DNA of 64,000 bases from Candidatus Kapaibacterium sp. (GCA_013414795.1 CP058732.1:732501-796500), one strand, 5' to 3'. Positions 1-9,462 are shown, numbered from the stretch's first letter. Notes: generated from the letters alone by a model not told the origin. Numbers and translations are program-made.

Positions 1-569
1 ACGGTTTGAATGAGTTCGTCAAATACTTCTATCCGCAAGTTCGTAAAGAAGGCTTGATTATCGACGACCGCTTTAATGGTGGCGGAAATGTTTCACCAAT
101 GATTATCGAAAGGCTGCGAAGGATACTTGTAGTCGCAAAACACGCTCGTAACCAGGAAGTTGTACAAACCAATCCCGATGCTGTTATGACTGGACCAATG
201 GTTTGCTTGGTGAATGAACTTTCCGCATCCGATGGTGATTTGTTCCCCTATCAGTTCAAAACTTTAGGGATTGGCAAAGTGGTTGGAAAACGAACCTGGG
301 GTGGAGTTATCGGTATTCGTGGCTCTCTACCTTTCCTTGATGGTGGTTACCTGATGAAACCAGAATTCGCCAACTTTGGTGCAGATGGAAAGTGGATACT
401 CGAAGGCGAAGGCTTAACCCCAGACATAGAAGTCGACAACGACCCCGCTCTCGAATATCAAGGTATCGACCAGCAACTCGACAAAGCAATTGAAATTATT
501 CTCGAAGAATTGAAAACGAACACCAAACCCCAAATTCCAAAAGTTCCACCTTATCCAATTAAAAAGTAG
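1..569 (+). CDS. Tricorn-like S41-type serine protease, C-terminal part (5' truncated by window edge)
   Basis: This is the last ~188 codons of a much longer gene; the frame is open to the left edge, so no start is visible. The sequence matches the catalytic C-terminal domain of tricorn proteases (about 1000-1100 aa): a D-x-RFNGGGNVS segment, then NELSASDGD, where the Ser before Asp is the expected nucleophile, then the KRTWGGVIGI loop and an EGEGLTPDIEV stretch near the end. Tricorn homologues trim peptides produced by other proteases. Whether this copy is cytoplasmic or exported cannot be told because the N-terminus is missing. It ends just before a strong hairpin terminator. Confidence 0.9.
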   Translation, partial: GLNEFVKYFYPQVRKEGLIIDDRFNGGGNVSPMIIERLRRILVVAKHARNQEVVQTNPDAVMTGPMVCLVNELSASDGDLFPYQFKTLGIGKVVGKRTWGGVIGIRGSLPFLDGGYLMKPEFANFGADGKWILEGEGLTPDIEVDNDPALEYQGIDQQLDKAIEIILEELKTNTKPQIPKVPPYPIKK

Positions 570-744
570 AACTTACCTTTTTTAAAAAATAAAGAAGGCT
601 GTCGATTTCTCTCTGACAGCCTTCTTTATTTACTGTATCATAACTTAGGTTTTTTAATCTTATTGGTCTTGGACTAAAACGGTTTTGAGAGAAAACATTT
701 AATGTTAAAACAAACAAAACCACAACAAATATTAATCGTTTCAT
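559..744 (-). CDS. Small signal-peptide ORF crossing a terminator (possible remnant)
   Basis: A 61-codon frame begins with a good signal peptide (MKRLIFVVVLFVLTLNVFS, then QN) and has a purine-rich ribosome site (GGGGAGGG) about 4 nt before its ATG. It starts 12 nt after the stop of the T9SS cargo gene at 757-2346, so it could be co-transcribed. Its mature part is only ~42 residues, and the last third is written by the terminator hairpin at 590-628. The in-frame stop lies past the hairpin's U-run. It may be the 5' stub of a lost exported-protein gene or a truly short secreted peptide. No family recognised. Confidence 0.35.
   Translation of the reverse strand: MKRLIFVVVLFVLTLNVFSQNRFSPRPIRLKNLSYDTVNKEGCQREIDSLLYFLKKVSSTF
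590..628 (-). terminator. Strong intrinsic terminator, bidirectional
   Basis: A perfect 14-bp inverted repeat (arms 590-603 and 615-628, 11-nt loop). On the minus strand it is followed by TTTATTTTTT, a better U-run than on the plus strand (TTTATTTAC). It separates the convergent protease gene and the minus-strand cargo gene. Confidence 0.85.
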
Positions 745-756
745 TTTCCCTCCCCC

Positions 757-2346
757 TCATTTTGTTACAATCAACTTATATGCCTTGCGCCAGTTCATTC
801 CGTGCACTACTACAAAATACATTCCCGTGGAAAGATTTTGCGTTTGTATCTCAAAGATATTCTTCCCCTCGGGCATTATTCCATCGAAAATTACTTTTAC
901 CTCTTCACCTTGAATGGTATTAATCGTTATCTTTGTTCTTGTGTTTCCGACTCCTTCGACCTCTAATATTGCTGTTCCATCGGCTGGATTTGGTATTATC
1001 TCTCCTTCTGTTGTAATTTCTGCCTTGCTAATATTGTCGAGTCTCTCCTGGTATATGTTCCGTCGTACATAATGATAAACTCCTTCTACGGGCGCAAAAG
1101 AAACAATATATCTACCATCCTTTGTTATATCAAAAATTTTCCACATCAATGAAGTCCAGGCGTTATTCTCTTCCCCCCAGATGTAAACAACCTCGCCAGT
1201 GCGTCCGTCTATGATGTGTGTACTATGGGCTAAAAGATACTTGTCCTCTGGTCCAAACTTGAAGTAGCCCCATCCACCATACGCAATGTCAGAGTGAAAT
1301 TCTTTTTCCCATACATTTCGTTTCTCCACTACATCATAAAGCGCATACCATAACGGCGGGGTTAATACATTTCTTTCTATCCATTCATCTGTTACATATC
1401 CATATAACACGTACCGTCCCGTCCTCGACGGGAAAAACATCGGCACACAATAGGCTCCTCCGTCCAAATATATTCCATTCGATTCTATTCCTGAGCAGGT
1501 TGGTCCTAACGGTGGGCAGGGTGGAGTATCATATGGATTTCGCTCATCTTTGTTTTTGGGACAAGGTCGCTTCTTATGAATTATTGTATCTGTTACCTCT
1601 TCTTTGTTTATGTCATACAATATTACCCAATATTCTCTTCTTGGGTTCTGCTCCCATAGCCACCCCTCTACCCAATATTCGCCTCCAACTATTATCGTTG
1701 TATCTGTTAAAAATCGAACCTGTGTCTCTACAGAACTTGGTATGATAAAATGCTTTATCAAGTTTCCGCTTGGCATCTCATAAAGGAAATAGTGTCCTCC
1801 CTCATCTTCTGCTCGAAAATATGCTGCTAATAATAGATATTTTCCGCTTGGGGATACATCAAAAGTATAAAGCATCCATCCTTTGTCTCCACCAACCTCA
1901 CCTTCTAGTTGTATCGTATCCACTGGGGTTATGTCTCCTTCTAATACTCGCCTTGTGTTATATAGATATAATCTATTTCCCTCATAGTTATGTCCTTCTT
2001 CGGCCACTCTGCCTATAAGAAAATATCGACCACTATCAACAAAAGCTAACTTTCGACTTTCTCCAAAGCCTAATTCATAATGCTTCAATACCTTCCCAGT
2101 TAGAGTTTCTACCATTATTAAACCATATAGGCTTTCGGTGTAAAGAATTATTGAATCAGTTGGGGAAAGGTAGGGGATATGTAAAGCGTCTGAGAAAGAT
2201 TTCCGCCACACAAAAGTAGAATCATCCCATGCACGCAAAGGAAGCACAAATGCAAGAAGTAAGAAGAGGACAAAGGAAAAGTTTCTGAACAACAACACTT
2301 GCCCCTCTCGTAGAGGCGTGTTATTGAACAATTTTTGCCTTTTCAT
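757..2346 (-). CDS. T9SS-secreted protein with beta-propeller-like repeats
   Basis: A 529-aa exported protein. The N-terminus has a basic stretch and a hydrophobic segment (FVLFLLLAFVLPLRA, residues ~26-40) fitting a signal peptide, although the n-region is unusually long. The body has WD40/propeller-like blocks, for example ETLTGKVLKHYELG and SPSGKYLLLAAYF. The last ~80 residues form a type A T9SS sorting domain: IIPNPADGTAILEVEG, an internal TINTIQGEEVK strand, then LSTGMYFVVVHG and a basic end. It should be carried across the outer membrane by the type IX system and anchored or released. A GGAG ribosome site precedes the ATG. Substrate or partner is unknown. It is the first of four T9SS cargo genes on this strand. 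Confidence 0.8.
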   Translation of the reverse strand: MKRQKLFNNTPLREGQVLLFRNFSFVLFLLLAFVLPLRAWDDSTFVWRKSFSDALHIPYLSPTDSIILYTESLYGLIMVETLTGKVLKHYELGFGESRKLAFVDSGRYFLIGRVAEEGHNYEGNRLYLYNTRRVLEGDITPVDTIQLEGEVGGDKGWMLYTFDVSPSGKYLLLAAYFRAEDEGGHYFLYEMPSGNLIKHFIIPSSVETQVRFLTDTTIIVGGEYWVEGWLWEQNPRREYWVILYDINKEEVTDTIIHKKRPCPKNKDERNPYDTPPCPPLGPTCSGIESNGIYLDGGAYCVPMFFPSRTGRYVLYGYVTDEWIERNVLTPPLWYALYDVVEKRNVWEKEFHSDIAYGGWGYFKFGPEDKYLLAHSTHIIDGRTGEVVYIWGEENNAWTSLMWKIFDITKDGRYIVSFAPVEGVYHYVRRNIYQERLDNISKAEITTEGEIIPNPADGTAILEVEGVGNTRTKITINTIQGEEVKVIFDGIMPEGKNIFEIQTQNLSTGMYFVVVHGMNWRKAYKLIVTK

Positions 2347-2548
2347 TTTAAACTCCTATAGTTGGTAAAACAAAATTTTTATATTGGATTCTAATTTGCG
2401 ATAAGTATATGTAAGAGAGAGTGTTAACATAAAAACATCAGCACCAATTTTAAAAAACAAATTTAAACAAAATTTAAGCAAGATATTTTCAAAAAGTTCG
2501 AGGTTTTTGGGAAAATAATTTGGTTGGATGATTGTAGGTTAATTTCAG

Positions 2549-2623
2549 TGGTGGCTACTGGATTCGAACCAGTGACCTTTCGCGTGTGAGGCGAACGCTC
2601 TTGACCAACTGAGCTAAGCCACC
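2549..2623 (-). tRNA. tRNA-Val (CAC anticodon)
   Basis: On the minus strand the acceptor arms GGTGGCT and AGCCACC pair perfectly over 7 bp. The anticodon stem TTCGC/GCGAA encloses the loop CTCACAC, giving anticodon CAC. The T-loop GGTTCGAATCC is standard. The 3' CCA is not encoded. Confidence 0.95.
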
Positions 2624-2662
2624 AACAAATGCAAAATTAATGAAAAATTTTTTCTTTTTTGC

Positions 2663-2692
2663 TTGTTTTTTTAATTGATTTGTGTAAATTTG
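2663..2692 (+). promoter_or_regulatory. Candidate Bacteroidota-type housekeeping promoter
   Basis: TAAATTTG at 2685-2692 fits the TAnnTTTG -7 element of Bacteroidota. A TTG lies at 2663-2665 with 19 nt between, the spacing expected for the -33 element. It sits ~31 nt before the ATG of the small gene at 2724. Confidence 0.4.
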
Positions 2693-2723
2693 TAATGTAA
2701 TTCAATGTTATTTGAGGTATACT

Positions 2724-2954
2724 ATGTTAATTCAACCTGCAAACAATCAGCAACAAAACCAAAATGAAAACCTACGGGTAAATACACAATTTCAAATTCA
2801 GAAAGAAGTTCTTCGACAAGCATTGGGAACCTCGCCAAACTCGTTGCAATCACAACTTCTGCAACTAATTTCTTCGGGCTTACCAAATGCACAGCAGGCG
2901 CAAGCAACTGCACAGGCGCAAATATCCAAAGGCTACCTCGATATCAAAATTTAA
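2724..2954 (+). CDS. Small Gln/Asn-rich protein, weakly YjfB (putative motility protein)-like
   Basis: A 76-aa protein with a GAGGT ribosome site 5 nt before the ATG and a plausible promoter just upstream, so it is likely expressed. It has no signal peptide or membrane segment. The first ~25 residues are rich in Q and N; the middle (QIQKEVLRQALGTSPNSLQS) and LLQLISSGLP resemble the short helical YjfB-type motility proteins, which are also under 80 aa. The resemblance is weak and made by eye. Its neighbours, tRNA-Val and peroxiredoxin, give no hint about its role. Confidence 0.5.
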   Translation: MLIQPANNQQQNQNENLRVNTQFQIQKEVLRQALGTSPNSLQSQLLQLISSGLPNAQQAQATAQAQISKGYLDIKI

Positions 2955-3051
2955 TTATTAAACTTCTTGCAAAAAATTTTTTAGTTGCAATAAAAATTGC
3001 CTTTGTTCTTCTCTATCTTTTACTTTATGTTCAATCTAAAAAGAGGTTAAA

Positions 3052-3705
3052 ATGGAAGGAAGAATGCCCTTAATAGGCGATCGATTTCCAGAGGTTCAAG
3101 TTCAAACTACTCACGGTCCAATGAAATTGCCAAATGATATGGCTGGAAAATGGTTCATTTTGTTTAGCCATCCCGCAGATTTTACTCCCGTTTGCACAAC
3201 AGAATTCGTTGCATTTCAAAATCGTTACGAAGAGTTTAAGAAACTCAATTGCGAATTAATCGGTCTTAGTATCGACCAAGTATTTTCCCACATCAAATGG
3301 GTCGAATGGATTAAAAACAATCTGAACGTAAACATCCAATTCCCAATCATAGCAGATACTGGCGACCTTGCAAGCACTCTTGGCTTAATTCATCCATCTA
3401 AGGGTAAAAACACTGTTCGTGCGGTCTTCTTTGTCGACCCGAACGGAATAATTCGAGCGATAGTTTACTATCCACAAGAATTAGGTCGTAATTTCGACGA
3501 ATTTTTGCGTATGCTAAAAGGCTTGCAAACTGCTGATGCACAAAAAGTTGCAATTCCAGCAAACTGGCCAAACAACGAATTGATTGGTGACAAAGTTATT
3601 ATTCCTCCACCAACGGACATAAAAGCAGCAGAATACAAAAAGGCAAAGTACCAAAACTTCGATTGGTGGTTCCTCTATCGTGATTTAAACGCCAAAGACG
3701 AATAA
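3052..3705 (+). CDS. Peroxiredoxin, Prx6/1-Cys type
   Basis: A 217-aa thiol peroxidase that reduces hydrogen peroxide and organic peroxides. The AhpC/TSA fold is clear: [15 protein letters not shown] carries the peroxidatic Cys (C48) in the PxxxT/SxxC motif. The C-terminal extension ([12 protein letters not shown] to FDWWFLYRD) is the Prx6-type dimerisation domain, and the length fits that subfamily. The only other Cys (in KKLNCELIG) is not in the position of a C-terminal resolving Cys, so a 1-Cys mechanism with an external reductant is inferred. AGAGG precedes the ATG. It is likely monocistronic, ending at the terminator at 3711-3737. Confidence 0.92.
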   Translation: MEGRMPLIGDRFPEVQVQTTHGPMKLPNDMAGKWFILFSHPADFTPVCTTEFVAFQNRYEEFKKLNCELIGLSIDQVFSHIKWVEWIKNNLNVNIQFPIIADTGDLASTLGLIHPSKGKNTVRAVFFVDPNGIIRAIVYYPQELGRNFDEFLRMLKGLQTADAQKVAIPANWPNNELIGDKVIIPPPTDIKAAEYKKAKYQNFDWWFLYRDLNAKDE

Positions 3706-3710
3706 AACTG

Positions 3711-3737
3711 AAAAGGGGCACACGTTGCCCCTTTTTT
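3711..3737 (+). terminator. Rho-independent terminator after peroxiredoxin
   Basis: AAAAGGGGCA, loop CACGT, then TGCCCCTTTTTT. The A-rich 5' side lets it work in both directions, serving the convergent kinase gene that ends at 3736. Confidence 0.85.
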
Positions 3738-4686
3738 ATTCTTGCTCATCGAGTACCCGAGTTCCAATTAAAATTGCACCATCGAGCGGAGTTCCTTTTG
3801 GTTCAACTATTTTGAACCGTGAGTCTTTTTGAATTTCTTCAACTAATTTCCGCCCAAGTAAACTCTTCGATTCAACTATTCCACCCATAAGACTAACAAC
3901 GACTTGCTTTGATTTAAAATGGGGGAAAAGTGCAGTCAAAAGTTCTATCAAATGATAGGAAGACCTATTGATTATATCCATACAAACCTCGTCGCCAAGT
4001 TCTGCACACCGCATTACAGTTGGGGTAAGCATCTGGTACTCAAAAGTTCGTTCCGCATAGGCTTTGACAATCGTCCTTGGATTTTTGATGTCAATCAAAG
4101 GGTTGAAGTCTGCTAGCATATCTGTTAGAATTGTGGGTTTCCCGCGACCATCCAACGCCCGAACAACAGCGGTCAATCCTTCCCGACCAATCCAAGCACC
4201 GCTACCTTCGTCGTCCAACTCGATTCCCCAGCCACCACAACGAACAAATTTGTCCTTTCCAATCTTTCCGATTGCAATCGAACCAGTGCCAGCAATTAGC
4301 ACTATTCCATTTCCACCGCTGAACGCACCTTCGACAGCAATTTCTGCATCGCTTGTAATGATTACATCGCTAAGTGGAATATTTTGAGTTCGGGCAAGTG
4401 TTTTCAAAAGATGGGTCGAACGTTGTTTTTCTTCTTCGAGCCAAACACCAGCCAACCCCACAACAACCATATCTACTTCGCTTGTGTCGATTTCCGCCTG
4501 GTCGCAGAGGTCTAAGATTATCGTAAGCAATCGCTCGCAAGATTCCCCAACACCAACCGAACCAACGCGAGTAGTTCCAGCAGTCGTTTGCGAAAGAATT
4601 TCGTTCCCTCTTTTAAGTATTGCCCTTGTCCGCGTCCCCCCTCCATCGATTCCAATTATCGTATACTCATACTTCTTATCGCTCAT
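3736..4686 (-). CDS. BadF/BadG/BcrA/BcrD-family ATPase, probable N-acetylglucosamine kinase-like
   Basis: A 316-aa protein of the ASKHA fold. The N-terminal phosphate-1 loop IIGIDGGGTRTRAIL starts within ten residues of the chosen ATG (4686), which is why this start is preferred over an upstream TTG at 4749. GIVLIAGTGSIAIGK is the phosphate-2 loop, GGWGIELDDEGSGAWIGREG the segment typical of GlcNAc-kinase-like members, and VVSLMGGIVES the adenosine region. Relatives phosphorylate N-acetylglucosamine or related amino sugars during cell-wall recycling; the exact substrate cannot be read from sequence. It is divergent from the LptF/LptG gene. Confidence 0.8.
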   Translation of the reverse strand: MSDKKYEYTIIGIDGGGTRTRAILKRGNEILSQTTAGTTRVGSVGVGESCERLLTIILDLCDQAEIDTSEVDMVVVGLAGVWLEEEKQRSTHLLKTLARTQNIPLSDVIITSDAEIAVEGAFSGGNGIVLIAGTGSIAIGKIGKDKFVRCGGWGIELDDEGSGAWIGREGLTAVVRALDGRGKPTILTDMLADFNPLIDIKNPRTIVKAYAERTFEYQMLTPTVMRCAELGDEVCMDIINRSSYHLIELLTALFPHFKSKQVVVSLMGGIVESKSLLGRKLVEEIQKDSRFKIVEPKGTPLDGAILIGTRVLDEQE

Positions 4687-4812
4687 AAAATATTGTGTTT
4701 GTAATTCAAATCTATTCTTTGTCTCAATTTTTATGCCAACAAAAGACAAAATTAAGAACTTAATCTTATTTGATTTTCTTTGCGTAATTTTGTTATTTTA
4801 ATAATCATTGCT

Positions 4813-5892
4813 ATGATTGTTTATAGATATTTAATTCGGCTTTATTTACAAATTTTCATCTTTTCAATTATTGCCCTTTTGACTATTTTCATCATTGTCA
4901 ATATGATTGAAAATCTGGATGAATTCCTCGATAACAACGCCACTATATACATAATTGTAAAATACTATTTAAATTTTACCCCAGAAGTTCTCCGACTTGT
5001 TACCCCGATTTCCGTCTTGGTTGGAATACTGTTTTCCATTGGGCGACTTTCAACTCTTAACGAAATCACTGCCTTGAAATCTGGTGGATTTAGCCTTTAT
5101 CAACTAATTTTGCCATATATCATTTTTAATATAATTCTCAGTTTTGGTTTGCTTTATTTCAATGGGTGGATTGTACCCAGAGCAAACGAAAAACGCTTTG
5201 TTATTGAACGAAAGTATTTAAAAAAAGAAATTGAAACTCGCTCCGTTTACAATTTCTTCTTTCGCGACAATCCCACCCGAAATGTATCATTTCAATTCTA
5301 CGACCCCGACGAGTTCCGTGGGCAAGACATTTTCATCGAAGACTTCTCATCGGCGATGAAACCAAGAATCGTAAAACGCATAGAAGCAAAATCTTTCCGA
5401 TGGGACGAAAAGTCTCGTTCGTGGATACTTTATGATGTTATCGTCAGGAATTTAGAGGACGGACCAGTGCGTTTGGAAACTTACGACTCGTTGGAATTGA
5501 AATTTCGAATTGAACATCGTCAACTAATGAGTTTACAGAGAAAAGTCGAAGAAATGACATTCGACGAACTGCGAGAATATCTTGATTTGCTTTCCAAAGG
5601 TGGCAAAGATGTTCGGCGACAGATGATAAAATACTACGCTGGCTATGCATTTCCGTTCTCTTGCTTGATTTTAGTTTTTTTCGCCGTACCTTTTGCATCA
5701 ATAAAGCGTCGCGGTGGTATCGCTTTGCAAATTGCCTCGGCTATGACTTTCTCTTTTCTCTATTTATTTTTCACTGAAATCGGCCAAATTCTTGTATATA
5801 CCACTACATTGCACCCAGCAATTGGCGGTTGGATTGCTAATCTTGTGTTTTTAATTTTCGGTTTGATTATTCTCTTTAAAACAAGGACTTAA
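4813..5892 (+). CDS. LptF/LptG (YjgP/YjgQ) family permease
   Basis: A 359-aa inner-membrane protein with three N-terminal hydrophobic segments (about residues 8-40, 55-85, 95-120), a soluble periplasmic region (~130-260) and three more near the C-terminus, the LptF/LptG plan. These proteins form the membrane half of the LptB2FG ABC transporter that extracts LPS from the inner membrane. Only one copy is present here, so it cannot be assigned to LptF or LptG. The ATG at 4813 is chosen over a TTG at 4780. A TAATTTTG -7-like element lies at 4785-4792. Its stop abuts the start of the next gene. Confidence 0.85.
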   Translation: MIVYRYLIRLYLQIFIFSIIALLTIFIIVNMIENLDEFLDNNATIYIIVKYYLNFTPEVLRLVTPISVLVGILFSIGRLSTLNEITALKSGGFSLYQLILPYIIFNIILSFGLLYFNGWIVPRANEKRFVIERKYLKKEIETRSVYNFFFRDNPTRNVSFQFYDPDEFRGQDIFIEDFSSAMKPRIVKRIEAKSFRWDEKSRSWILYDVIVRNLEDGPVRLETYDSLELKFRIEHRQLMSLQRKVEEMTFDELREYLDLLSKGGKDVRRQMIKYYAGYAFPFSCLILVFFAVPFASIKRRGGIALQIASAMTFSFLYLFFTEIGQILVYTTTLHPAIGGWIANLVFLIFGLIILFKTRT

Positions 5893-6741
5893 ATGGATAG
5901 AAGAAATTTCGTTGAAATTGTCCTTTTAACCATACTTTCCAGTAAAATCTCTTTCTCGAAGAACGAAGAACCAATCATTTTCAACAAAATCATCGAAAAA
6001 GCCAGAAAAAATCAGTGGAACAAACTACCAATCAAACAATTGTTTTATAAAGTTGCTCTGGAATTTCTGGATTTTCCATATATAGGGGGAACTCTTGACA
6101 AAGGAAATCAAGAGTCCTGCGTTGTTACATTCGATGGTTTCGATTGCGTAACTTTCTTCGAGGTTTCATTGAATTTAGCAAGAATTATCAAGAAAGACAA
6201 GACAAATTTCGCCGACCTTGTCTCAGAAGTCACTTTCTCTCGATATCGAGAAGGTACTATAAACGACTACACCTCACGGTTGCATTACTCAGCAGATTGG
6301 ATTTACGACAATATACAAAAAGGCGTTGTCCGAGACCGTACGAAAGAAATTGGTGGAATTCCGACCCGCTTCAACCTGGATTTTATGTCGAGCAACCCAC
6401 ATTTATACAATAGTCTTCGGAATAACTCAGAATTCATCGCGAAAATCGAAAAAATTGAAAGAGAAATCTCAATGCGTGAGTACTACATTATTCCAAGAGA
6501 TAAAATAGAAACCGCCGAGCCTATGCTGGAAAGCGGGGATATTGTTTTCTTTGCAACCAACAGAAAGGGGTTGGATTATTCCCACGTAGGTATTTGCCTC
6601 GTCAAAGAAAGTAAACGTCGTCTTCTCCACGCATCGTCAAAAAAGAAAAAAGTAATTCTCGACACAAGCATTTTCAATTACGTTCAGCAACAACCAAACA
6701 TAACTGGAATAACAGTTGTCGAGCCATTGGAAATTCAGTAA
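5893..6741 (+). CDS. DUF1460 protein, NlpC/P60-like cell-wall amidase
   Basis: A 282-aa protein of the DUF1460 family, which has a papain-like fold related to NlpC/P60 enzymes and is thought to cut peptidoglycan peptides or amide bonds. The catalytic Cys is in FDCVTFFEVSL (about residue 82) and the His in LDYSHVGICL (about residue 233), both with family-typical surroundings. The N-terminus (FVEIVLLTILSSKISFS) resembles a signal peptide. The ATG follows the stop of the permease gene with no gap, so the two are probably translationally coupled, placing a cell-envelope enzyme with an LPS exporter subunit. Confidence 0.8.
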   Translation: MDRRNFVEIVLLTILSSKISFSKNEEPIIFNKIIEKARKNQWNKLPIKQLFYKVALEFLDFPYIGGTLDKGNQESCVVTFDGFDCVTFFEVSLNLARIIKKDKTNFADLVSEVTFSRYREGTINDYTSRLHYSADWIYDNIQKGVVRDRTKEIGGIPTRFNLDFMSSNPHLYNSLRNNSEFIAKIEKIEREISMREYYIIPRDKIETAEPMLESGDIVFFATNRKGLDYSHVGICLVKESKRRLLHASSKKKKVILDTSIFNYVQQQPNITGITVVEPLEIQ

Positions 6742-6830
6742 GTATTTTTCCTTCCTTTCAAAAAAACTTTTCTCAGGTTTGCATTTACATATAGCCTTGT
6801 TCAGTAGCCAAATTAATATAACACTAAATT

Positions 6831-9269
6831 TTACTTCAAAATAACAAGTGGTATAACTATATTCCTATTGCCATAATTGATACACAGATAATATGTTCCC
6901 AACGACAAAGAAGCAGTGTTTATTTTAATTAAAGCCGAGTTTTGCCCAGTATCCGAAAGCTCTAATGGAATGTTATACTTTCTACCAAAAATGTCAAAGA
7001 TTTTGAGACTCACATTTTGGTTCAAATTTTGTGAATCCCAAAAAACTTTAATATTTAACCAATCTTTCGCTGGGTTTGGAAATGGCAAAGAAGCATAAAG
7101 ATAATCCAGAGGCTTCTCAACCTCGGGTTCGACTACAAGGGAAGGCTCAGAAAATTCAACTTTTCCAATATTAATCTGATGGTAATCATTATAGTCAAAT
7201 CTTTGCAAAAAAGTCATTAATGATACAATGTAGTTCCCTTTTTCTGTTTCAACAAATTTTGTGATTTTAGTCATATTTTTAGAACCAGGTATGAGTTCAT
7301 TAAAAGGATAGAACTCGAAGGAAAAATCATTCATTATATCTGGAAAAACATAAATTCCGCTATCACCAATGAATAAAATAGTATCGTTTAAGTTTTGCAT
7401 ATAGTAACTTGAAGAAGAAGTCATCAAGTTCAGAGAATCGAAAATGTTTGTTTTAAGATTAAATATTAGTAACCTTGAATGGTTTTTAGAATATTCATTT
7501 ATGAAAATTTTACTTCCTTCTACCCCCAAAATTTTATACCAAATGTTTTCTGTATTAATTGTAGGCAAGTCAGTTAGTTTTATTATTGTTTTTCCATAAT
7601 CAGCCGAGGAAAATAGTGTTCCTTTATAAATGAGTAGTAAACCATTATCATCAGCAAAGGTATTATAATATTTGTAAAGTGGGATTGTATCGAGTAATTC
7701 AACTTTATTATTAAATAAACAAAGAAATTTTATTGGATAAGTAGTATCTTTAAATGAATGAAATAGAAGTAATTCAATTAAAAAAAGTTTTTTATTCCTT
7801 AAAACATATGTATTAATTATCACGCTTAGAACCGAATCAACATTAAAAATTCTTTTTCCCAAAGGTATTTCAACTTTTGAAAAAGAATTAAACACATTCG
7901 AGGAAAAAATGGATATAATTGTATCGCTTTGGTAGTATATTGTTTTTTCAATTGTAAAAGGTTTTAATCCAACAAGAGCAATTGTTCCATCGGATAGAAA
8001 AATTGGGACTAACACTGCTTTTAAATTATTCATAATGAGATTTAAAGTTCTGTTCAAAATAGGCAAAAAAGTTGCCCCACCATCTGTGGATCTAAAAAGA
8101 TTTGGGGAAAAGTTTGTCGCAACAATAATTGTGTCTTTCCCATATTGCCTTAGTCCATAACCATAAAAAGGAAAATTTCCTTCTACAATTGGACGGAAAA
8201 AACTCTTCATTTCCCAATTAACGCCGTTATTTTTTGACACAAAGATAGTTTTATTATTTCCAACTGCAACAATAACATTTCTGCTTTCTTGAACCTGGGT
8301 TATCCCAGTTATTGAGTAATTATTTAAAAAACTTGGTGTTAAACCAGCAATTTCGTAATATGATAAGTAAATACCCGCCGTTGTGTCTTGTATAAATTCA
8401 ACAAATTCGTTTCCCTTTATCTTTACGAAACTAAGCCCAAAGTAACTTTGAAGAAAAATTGGAGCAAGGGTAGAAATAGTGTCTTCGTTTATCAAAAAAT
8501 CCAAAGTGATAGGGAGGTCAGTCGTTACAACTTCCCAATTATCTCCAAAGTCAGTTGACTTTGCGATTAAATGCCTTTTTTGCTTGTATTCTAACCAAAA
8601 AACTGTTGACAGGCTAGATTTTATAAGTACATAAAGTTCATTGCCTCTCCTTTTAATATTTCCTATATCTCTAAAATAGCTTGAAAAATTTAATTTGCTG
8701 TGAACGTCGATTGTATCGATTTCCTTAGAGTTAATATCAATTCGGTATATATAATAGTTGGACTCTACCACAAACAAATACCTATCCAATACCTCGCATT
8801 TGGATAATATAGAAAACTCATCAAAAGTAATAAAAGTTTGTGGTTCGGTTTTAAACTCATTATCTATGCTTCCAATACTATTTTGGGTAATAAAATAAAT
8901 GGTGCTGTCCTTGATTGCAAAATCAAGCATATCTTCGTCTGTAAATATTGTCTTTTGTGTACAACTATTCCCATTGTCTTTGCTTAAAAATATTGTTTTT
9001 GGAGCAAGGGCATAAAGATTGTTTTGCTCGTCTTTGACAATCTTCAATATGTGATTAAAATCGCCAAGATTGATTTGCTTCCAGGTTTCCCCTAAGTCGT
9101 CGGAAAATGTAATAACTCCATAATTTCCGTAGGCTAAGATTCTTCCATTGGCTTCAATAACACCGTTGAAGTCTGTGCCAAGTCTTGCAAGCCGAAACGG
9201 TGTTTCGCAAATCAAAAGTTTACTGGTAAGAATGAATAAAAGGATTAAAATAAAGTAATTTTTCATCAT
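6831..9269 (-). CDS. Large T9SS-secreted protein with Asp-box (BNR) repeats
   Basis: An 812-aa protein with a classic signal peptide (MMKNYFILILLFILTSKLLIC). Several degenerate Asp-box/BNR turns are visible: SDDLGETWKQI, STDFGDNWEVV, SKNNGVNWEMK and STDGGATFLPI, indicating a sialidase- or YCF48-like beta-propeller. The last ~85 residues are a T9SS sorting domain (LPFPNPAKDWLNIKVF, LKIFDIFGRKYNI, LSLGTYYLCINYGN). No enzymatic residues could be recognised, so a binding or structural cell-surface role is as likely as catalysis. It lies convergent to the DUF1460 gene. Confidence 0.82.
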   Translation of the reverse strand: MMKNYFILILLFILTSKLLICETPFRLARLGTDFNGVIEANGRILAYGNYGVITFSDDLGETWKQINLGDFNHILKIVKDEQNNLYALAPKTIFLSKDNGNSCTQKTIFTDEDMLDFAIKDSTIYFITQNSIGSIDNEFKTEPQTFITFDEFSILSKCEVLDRYLFVVESNYYIYRIDINSKEIDTIDVHSKLNFSSYFRDIGNIKRRGNELYVLIKSSLSTVFWLEYKQKRHLIAKSTDFGDNWEVVTTDLPITLDFLINEDTISTLAPIFLQSYFGLSFVKIKGNEFVEFIQDTTAGIYLSYYEIAGLTPSFLNNYSITGITQVQESRNVIVAVGNNKTIFVSKNNGVNWEMKSFFRPIVEGNFPFYGYGLRQYGKDTIIVATNFSPNLFRSTDGGATFLPILNRTLNLIMNNLKAVLVPIFLSDGTIALVGLKPFTIEKTIYYQSDTIISIFSSNVFNSFSKVEIPLGKRIFNVDSVLSVIINTYVLRNKKLFLIELLLFHSFKDTTYPIKFLCLFNNKVELLDTIPLYKYYNTFADDNGLLLIYKGTLFSSADYGKTIIKLTDLPTINTENIWYKILGVEGSKIFINEYSKNHSRLLIFNLKTNIFDSLNLMTSSSSYYMQNLNDTILFIGDSGIYVFPDIMNDFSFEFYPFNELIPGSKNMTKITKFVETEKGNYIVSLMTFLQRFDYNDYHQINIGKVEFSEPSLVVEPEVEKPLDYLYASLPFPNPAKDWLNIKVFWDSQNLNQNVSLKIFDIFGRKYNIPLELSDTGQNSALIKINTASLSLGTYYLCINYGNRNIVIPLVILK

Positions 9270-9422
9270 ATTTTCCCCTTCATTTAAGTAGTAACCAAAA
9301 TTATATAAATTTTTTTAAAAAAAGAAAAGTTTATAACGAATTCCGAATATATTAAGCACACGGTGTGTTCTATTCAATTGACAAAGAACTTTGGTGGAAG
9401 GTTAACATTACTTGTTTTAGGT

Positions 9423-9462
9423 GGTCCACGGCAGAGGGAACAAGGGGTTACAGCCCCTTGTT
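9423..9462. repeat. Dispersed palindromic intergenic repeat, copy 1
   Basis: Two modules lie side by side. A 21-nt block (9423-9443, beginning GGTCCACGG) overlaps a perfect 9-bp inverted repeat (AACAAGGGG at 9439-9447, 6-nt loop, CCCCTTGTT at 9454-9462). Both modules recur at 12467-12519 in the opposite order. A further CCCCTTGT fragment lies at ~9480-9488. Confidence 0.6.
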
